NCBI RefSeq assembly: GCF_003050925.1
Contig: NZ_QAOV01000011.1
Span: forward strand, 173,907 to 237,906
Direction of reading: 5' to 3'
DNA: 64,000 bases
DNA from: Pseudomonas sp. GV085
GTDB taxonomy: Bacteria > Pseudomonadota > Gammaproteobacteria > Pseudomonadales > Pseudomonadaceae
Part shown: one piece after another, positions 59,901 to 64,000 of the stretch
Position numbering within the stretch: position 1 is the first letter of the stretch
Layout of the letters: each line of letters begins with the position of its first letter
The notes under the pieces: model-generated
Seen by the model: the letters and a program-made list of their open reading frames with translations, nothing else
The model's database searches: none
What the model was told of the DNA's origin: nothing
Made by a program: the position numbers and the translations under genes

Positions 59901-60230
59901 GGAAAGGCCGTGTGGGAGCAAAGCCGCGCATGTTACCTGCATTTACCGCGTGCTTGGTGGCCCGCATGATTTTGACATGCAATGTTCGGGCGGAGTCTGC
60001 GATGCGTTGGTCGCGCTCAGGATTAATGGCGTTCTGATGTCGTTTCTCGTTGCCTCGATGTCGCTGGCAGAGCAGGTCGCCAAGAGCGTCAGGTTGATCA
60101 TCGAAGGCGTCAGTACTCCGCTGATGTTCGAACGAGTTTGCGGTTAGGCGTGATGGGGGCGCTGTGCACCATAACAATACGTTTAAGCGGCTCGGCATCC
60201 GTCGAGCGCAGCACTTTCGGGGAAGTAACG
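59901..60230. other. 330-base divergent spacer, no supported gene
   Basis: Separates the GH17 gene from the betaine-type binding protein gene. It contains a REP half-like GTGTGGGAGCAAAGCCGCGC near 59910 and a 56-codon ORF (59979-60149) without convincing ribosome site or similarity. Promoters of both flanking genes are expected here. Confidence 0.4.
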
Positions 60231-61082
60231 ATGAAGATGCGACGACTCTTGGGCGCAGGTGCCGCTTTGGTGCTGGCGATCAGTTCTACCGTGGCCAGTG
60301 CCGCCGGCAAGGAAGTGACGATCGGTTATGTCGACGGCTGGTCGGACAGCGTTGCCACGACCAACGTGGCTGCGGAAGTGATCAGGCAGAAACTCGGTTA
60401 TGACGTGAAGCTGCAAGCCGTCGCCACCGGGATCATGTGGCAAGGCGTGGCCACCGGCAAGCTCGACGCCATGCTGTCGGCCTGGCTACCGGTGACCCAC
60501 GGCGATTACTGGACGAAGAACAAGGATCAGGTCGTCGATTACGGCCCGAACTTCAAGGACGCGAAAATCGGCCTGATCGTGCCGGAATACGTCAAGGCCA
60601 AGTCCATTGACGACCTCAAGACCGACGACACCTTCAAGAACCGCATTGTCGGCATCGACGCAGGTTCAGGCGTGATGCTCAAGACCGATCAGGCGATCAA
60701 GGACTACGATCTGACCGGCTATCAACTCAAGGCCAGTTCCGGCGCCGGCATGATCGCCGAGCTGACCCGTGCCGAGAAGAAAAACGAATCCATCGCGGTG
60801 ACCGGCTGGGTGCCGCACTGGATGTTCGCCAAGTGGAAACTGCGCTTCCTCGAAGACCCGAAAGGCGTGTACGGCGCGGCTGAAACCGTGAACAGCATCG
60901 GCAGCAAGGGCCTGGAGGCCAAGGCGCCGGAAGTGGCCAAGTTCCTGAAGAACTTCCAGTGGGAATCCAAGGATGAAATCGGCCAGGTGATGCTGGCGAT
61001 CCAGGACGGTGCCAAGCCTGAAGCAGCGGCGAAGGATTGGGTCGCCAAACACCCTGATCGTGTGGCTGTCTGGACCAAGTGA
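60231..61082 (+). CDS. Glycine betaine/choline-type ABC transporter binding protein
   Basis: Periplasmic OpuAC-family binding protein of 283 residues. It has a signal peptide (LLGAGAALVLAISSTVASA/AG) and the conserved ligand-box tryptophans in GYVDGWSDSVATT, MLSAWLPVTHGDYW and AVTGWVPHWMFAKWKLRFL. Quaternary amines such as betaine, choline or carnitine are the usual ligands. No permease or ATPase gene is adjacent, so it probably serves a transporter encoded elsewhere. ATG 60231 has GGGGAAG upstream. Confidence 0.9.
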   Translation: MKMRRLLGAGAALVLAISSTVASAAGKEVTIGYVDGWSDSVATTNVAAEVIRQKLGYDVKLQAVATGIMWQGVATGKLDAMLSAWLPVTHGDYWTKNKDQVVDYGPNFKDAKIGLIVPEYVKAKSIDDLKTDDTFKNRIVGIDAGSGVMLKTDQAIKDYDLTGYQLKASSGAGMIAELTRAEKKNESIAVTGWVPHWMFAKWKLRFLEDPKGVYGAAETVNSIGSKGLEAKAPEVAKFLKNFQWESKDEIGQVMLAIQDGAKPEAAAKDWVAKHPDRVAVWTK

Positions 61083-61156
61083 TTTGAGCTGACGCGTCTG
61101 GTCAGCATCTTCCAGGGTCGCTCGGCAAATTTATGCCAAGCGGCCCTTTGCTTTTT

Positions 61157-61256
61157 TGTAGGAGCGAGCTTGCTCGCGATGGGCGTGAACGTTAACGCGT
61201 GCTGTCTGAAAAAGTGCGGCGCCTTCAAAATCATCGCGAGCAAGCTCGCTCCTACA
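61157..61256. repeat. REP pair upstream of the acetate uptake genes
   Basis: Inverted copies of GTAGGAGCGAGCTTGCTCGC with about 55 bases between. The right copy ends 110 bases before the DUF485 gene. Confidence 0.88.
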
Positions 61257-61366
61257 ATTGGCGAATCCGTCATGGCGTTCTAAGACTAAGGTCGTCTGGA
61301 ACCTGCCCCGCAGCCGCATAGAGTGGATACCGTTCCAACTAAATCTGTGCTGCGAGGATAAAAACA

Positions 61367-61678
61367 ATGAACGACAGCATTTACCTCTCGATTCAAAACA
61401 GCCCGCGCTTCAAGGAGCTGGTTAGCAAGAGGGAACGATTCGCCTGGATTCTTTCGGCGATCATGCTAGGGCTTTACTCTGCCTTCATCCTTTTAATTGC
61501 TTACGGGCCGCAAGTGCTGGGGGCGAAAATCAGTCCCGAGTCTTCGATTACCTGGGGCATACCGATTGGCGTCGGGCTGATTGTTTCGGCCTTCGTCCTG
61601 ACCGCTATCTACGTACGACGTGCCAATGGCGAGTTTGACGACCTGAACAATGCGATTCTCAAGGAGGCTCAGCAATGA
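61367..61678 (+). CDS. DUF485 membrane protein (YjcH-like)
   Basis: A 103-residue protein with two transmembrane helices (WILSAIMLGLYSAFILLIAYG and IGVGLIVSAFVLTAIYVRR) and the DUF485 N-terminal pattern SPRFKELVSKRERFAW. It is regularly encoded before actP and probably assists that symporter. AGGA precedes the ATG, and its stop overlaps the actP start by four bases. Confidence 0.92.
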   Translation: MNDSIYLSIQNSPRFKELVSKRERFAWILSAIMLGLYSAFILLIAYGPQVLGAKISPESSITWGIPIGVGLIVSAFVLTAIYVRRANGEFDDLNNAILKEAQQ

Positions 61679-63333
61679 TCCGGCGTCTACTGGCTCTATT
61701 GAGCATCGCGGCTTTTACACCGGGCGCCTGGGCGGCTGAAGCCCTGACCGGTGAAGTGCAAAAGCAACCTCTCAACGTCGCCGCGATCCTGATGTTTGTC
61801 GTGTTCGTGGGTGCAACCCTGTGCATTACTTACTGGGCCTCCAAGCGCAACAAGTCGGCGGCCGACTACTACGCGGCGGGCGGCAAGATCACCGGGTTCC
61901 AGAACGGTCTGGCGATTGCCGGCGACTATATGTCGGCCGCCTCGTTCCTGGGGATTTCCGCGCTGGTGTTCGCTTCCGGCTATGACGGACTGATCTATTC
62001 GATCGGCTTCCTGGTGGGCTGGCCGATCATTCTGTTCCTGATCGCCGAGCGTCTGCGTAACCTGGGCAAGTACACCTTTGCCGACGTGGCGTCCTACCGC
62101 CTGGGGCAAACCCAGATCCGCACACTGTCGGCCTGCGGTTCGCTGGTGGTGGTGGCGTTCTACCTGATCGCCCAGATGGTCGGTGCCGGCAAGCTGATCC
62201 AGCTGCTGTTCGGTCTCGACTATCACGTCGCAGTGATCCTGGTGGGCGTGCTGATGTGCCTTTACGTGTTGTTCGGCGGCATGCTGGCGACCACCTGGGT
62301 GCAAATCATCAAGGCAGTCCTGCTGCTTTCCGGCGCTTCCTTCATGGCGCTGATGGTGATGAAACACGTCCACTTCGACTTCAGCCTGCTGTTTTCCGAA
62401 GCGATCAAGGTTCACCCTAAGGGTGAAGCGATCATGAGCCCTGGTGGCCTGGTGAAAGATCCGGTCTCGGCGTTCTCCCTCGGCCTTGCATTGATGTTCG
62501 GTACCGCTGGCCTGCCGCACATTCTGATGCGCTTCTTCACCGTGAGTGACGCAAAGGAAGCCCGCAAGAGCGTGCTGTACGCAACCGGCTTCATTGGTTA
62601 CTTCTACATCCTGACCTTCATCATCGGCTTCGGCGCGATCCTGCTGGTCAGCACCAACCCGGCCTTCAAAGATGCGGCCGGCGCGTTGCTCGGTGGCAAC
62701 AACATGGCGGCGGTGCACCTGGCCAACGCGGTCGGTGGCAGCATTTTCCTGGGCTTCATCTCGGCCGTGGCGTTCGCGACCATTCTGGCGGTGGTTGCCG
62801 GTCTGACCCTGGCCGGTGCGTCGGCGGTGTCTCACGACCTGTATGCCAGCGTGATCAAGAAGGGCAAGGCCAACGAGAAGGATGAGATTCGTATTTCGAA
62901 GATCACCACCGTTGCTCTGGGTGTGTTGGCCATCATCCTGGGCATTCTGTTTGAAAGCCAGAACATCGCGTTCATGGTCGGCCTGGCGTTCTCCATCGCG
63001 GCGAGCTGCAACTTCCCGGTACTGCTGCTTTCCATGTACTGGAAAAAGCTGACTACTCGGGGTGCGATGATCGGCGGCTGGATGGGGCTGATCAGTGCCG
63101 TGGGCCTGATGGTGCTTGGTCCGACCATTTGGGTGCAGATACTGCATCACGAGAAAGCCATCTTCCCGTATGAGTATCCGGCGTTGTTCTCGATGATGAT
63201 TGCTTTTGTCGGGATCTGGTTCTTCTCGGTTACCGACAAGTCGACTGCGGCTGACAATGAGCGGGCACTGTTCTTCCCGCAGTTTGTTCGTTCGCAGACT
63301 GGTCTGGGGGCGAGTGGGGCGGTTTCGCACTAA
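61675..63333 (+). CDS. actP: Cation/acetate symporter ActP
   Basis: Sodium:solute symporter family permease for acetate and related short acids. The 552-residue product has an N-terminal signal-like segment (LLALLSIAAFTPGAWA) and 13-14 transmembrane helices. Typical SSS regions are NGLAIAGDYMSAASFLGISALVFASGYDGLIYSIGFLVGWPI, QTQIRTLSACGSLVVVAFYLIAQMVGAGKLI and GTAGLPHILMRFFTVSDAKEARKSV. It overlaps the DUF485 gene. Confidence 0.96.
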   Translation: MIRRLLALLSIAAFTPGAWAAEALTGEVQKQPLNVAAILMFVVFVGATLCITYWASKRNKSAADYYAAGGKITGFQNGLAIAGDYMSAASFLGISALVFASGYDGLIYSIGFLVGWPIILFLIAERLRNLGKYTFADVASYRLGQTQIRTLSACGSLVVVAFYLIAQMVGAGKLIQLLFGLDYHVAVILVGVLMCLYVLFGGMLATTWVQIIKAVLLLSGASFMALMVMKHVHFDFSLLFSEAIKVHPKGEAIMSPGGLVKDPVSAFSLGLALMFGTAGLPHILMRFFTVSDAKEARKSVLYATGFIGYFYILTFIIGFGAILLVSTNPAFKDAAGALLGGNNMAAVHLANAVGGSIFLGFISAVAFATILAVVAGLTLAGASAVSHDLYASVIKKGKANEKDEIRISKITTVALGVLAIILGILFESQNIAFMVGLAFSIAASCNFPVLLLSMYWKKLTTRGAMIGGWMGLISAVGLMVLGPTIWVQILHHEKAIFPYEYPALFSMMIAFVGIWFFSVTDKSTAADNERALFFPQFVRSQTGLGASGAVSH

Positions 63334-63370
63334 GCGTTTGGGTTTGACTGTTTAAGATGTGTTGAATGGA

Positions 63371-63406
63371 AATGCCCTGGTCGAGAGATCGGGGCATTTT
63401 TTATTG
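63371..63406 (+). terminator. Rho-independent terminator after actP
   Basis: Stem AATGCCC/GGGCATT around a 13-14-base loop, followed by TTTTTATT, 38 bases after the actP stop. Confidence 0.8.
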
Positions 63407-63447
63407 GGCGGTAATCGGCCCGAATTTCATGGAGGTTCCTGATTTAC

Positions 63448-63604
63448 CGTAGGAGCTGGCTTGCCAGCGAAGGCGGCCCGAAAGCCGACTTGATTTCGCG
63501 GATGTATCACTCCGTAGGAGCTGCCGAAGGCTGCGATCTTTTGATCTTGTTTGTCAGGAATAACGCCAACAGATCGCAGCCTCGTTGCACTCGACAGCTC
63601 CTAC
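63448..63604. repeat. Composite REP cluster
   Basis: A GTAGGAGCTGGCTTGCCAGC unit followed by an inverted pair (left GTAGGAGCTGCCGAAGGCTG, right ending CTCGACAGCTCCTAC). It repeats the order and most of the sequence of 37304-37495. Confidence 0.85.
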
Positions 63605-63615
63605 CAGCGCCTACC

Positions 63616-63838
63616 GGGAAATGCGCACGCATGAAGAGCCAGGCCGGCCGGTAGGCCGCCTCGGGTTAGCCGCGTACGGCCATGGATGGCCGATCGCGGC
63701 GGGCCCACGGAGCAGGACCGGAGCGAGGGCATGCCGAGCCATGGCGAGGCACTGAATGTCAGGGGCAAAAGCCCTTGGTTACTTGGGGCCGGGCGGCGTT
63801 CCGCTCTTCCAAGTGACCCGCCGTAAGGGCCAGCCCTT
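63616..63838. repeat. 50-bp dispersed repeat (copy 2) and adjoining mosaic repeat
   Basis: 63616-63665 matches 37497-37546 closely. The following part contains the string GGGCAAAAGCCCTTGGTTAC and, further on, AAGTGACCCGCCGTAAGGGC. I recognise this from many Pseudomonas genomes as a dispersed intergenic repeat. The ORF that can be read through it on the - strand is not a credible gene. Confidence 0.65.
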
Positions 63839-64000
63839 TCAAGGTGTTTTCCCTTTATGGGCCTTAAGCACCCGATCCGTCGACACATGAGCGTGCGCAG
63901 CTTTGCCGTCCAGCCACTCCTTGGGTTTGGCGATTTTGGGACCACGTATGCTTTTGGCCACTTGCTTGGGCTTGATATTCCTGGCGAGCGCCAACAGTCG
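63839..64000 (-). CDS. Partial CDS, C-terminal 53 residues, unidentified basic protein
   Basis: A - strand frame is open from the right edge to a TGA at 63839-63841. It reads R-L-L-A-L-A-R-N-I-K-P-K-Q-V-A-K, then S-I-R-G-P-K-I-A-K-P-K-E-W-L-D-G-K-A-A-H, and ends H-K-G-K-T-P. It is very Lys/Arg-rich and could be the tail of a transposase or another nucleic-acid-binding protein. Identification needs the sequence beyond the window. Confidence 0.45.
   Translation of the reverse strand, partial: RLLALARNIKPKQVAKSIRGPKIAKPKEWLDGKAAHAHVSTDRVLKAHKGKTP

Noticed and set aside
59899..60147. 82-codon ORF in the GH17/betaine-binding gene spacer
   Set aside because: No ribosome site at a suitable start and no recognisable domain; lies in a divergent promoter region.
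63601..63945. 114-codon - strand ORF
   Set aside because: Runs through the dispersed mosaic repeat and lies in a different frame from the more plausible partial CDS ending at 63839.

Overview
The window comes from a Pseudomonas chromosome, most likely the P. fluorescens group. The evidence is the gene order fliIJ-hsbARB-fliKLMNOPQR-flhBA-flhF-fleN-fliA-cheYZAB-motCD-parCP-cheW followed by ccmABCDEFGHI, the gcl-hyi-glxR-ttuD-pyk block, a REP-associated tyrosine transposase (RAYT), and more than twenty REP/BIME clusters of the GTAGGAGC and GTGGGAGC types. No rRNA, tRNA, CRISPR array or prophage was seen.

Bases 1-26028 are one polar-flagellum and chemotaxis block, all on the + strand. It covers the export ATPase and chaperone (fliI, partial at the left edge, and fliJ), a HptB-HsbR-HsbA partner-switching module, hook length control and C-ring/export-gate genes (fliK to flhB), flhA, the polar number/placement pair flhF-fleN, sigma-28 (fliA), the main chemotaxis pathway (cheYZAB), the second stator pair (motCD), a ParC/ParP-like polar array-positioning pair, cheW and a DUF2802 gene. 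Sequences with the exact GG-N10-GC spacing of sigma-54 promoters lie before fliK, fliL and flhA, which fits the FleQ/RpoN flagellar hierarchy known in Pseudomonas.

Bases 26029-29653 are an accessory junction. It holds REPs, a DUF6622-like membrane protein whose C terminus is encoded by a REP, a decayed copy of the 3' end of an flhB-like gene, an AT-rich patch with a small OB-fold-like ORF, and an overlapping orphan FlhB-C/FliK-like pair on the - strand. Bases 29853-36814 are the complete cytochrome c maturation operon ccmABCDEFGHI, followed by a small lipoprotein gene and a strong terminator.

Bases 37300-45480 are a patchwork of repeats and remnants: a phnM ruin in front of an intact phnN, a LysR regulator, a peroxiredoxin remnant beside a hicAB toxin-antitoxin pair, an MFS transporter, a periplasmic DUF5666-like protein, an orphan sulfate-binding protein, a voltage-gated K+ channel with a C-terminal zinc ribbon, and a urea transporter. 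Bases 45669-52486 carry glyoxylate/glycerate metabolism (gcl-hyi-glxR-ttuD-pyk, - strand) diverging from a GlcG-like gene, with two TTGTATACAA palindromes between them.

Bases 53155-64000 hold the RAYT transposase gene, a RutR-like TetR regulator, a DUF808 membrane protein, an MlaA-like protein overlapping an alpha/beta hydrolase, a GH17 beta-glucan enzyme, a betaine-type binding protein and the acetate uptake pair DUF485-actP. The window ends in a composite repeat that shares parts with the one beside phnM, and a partial unidentified CDS.
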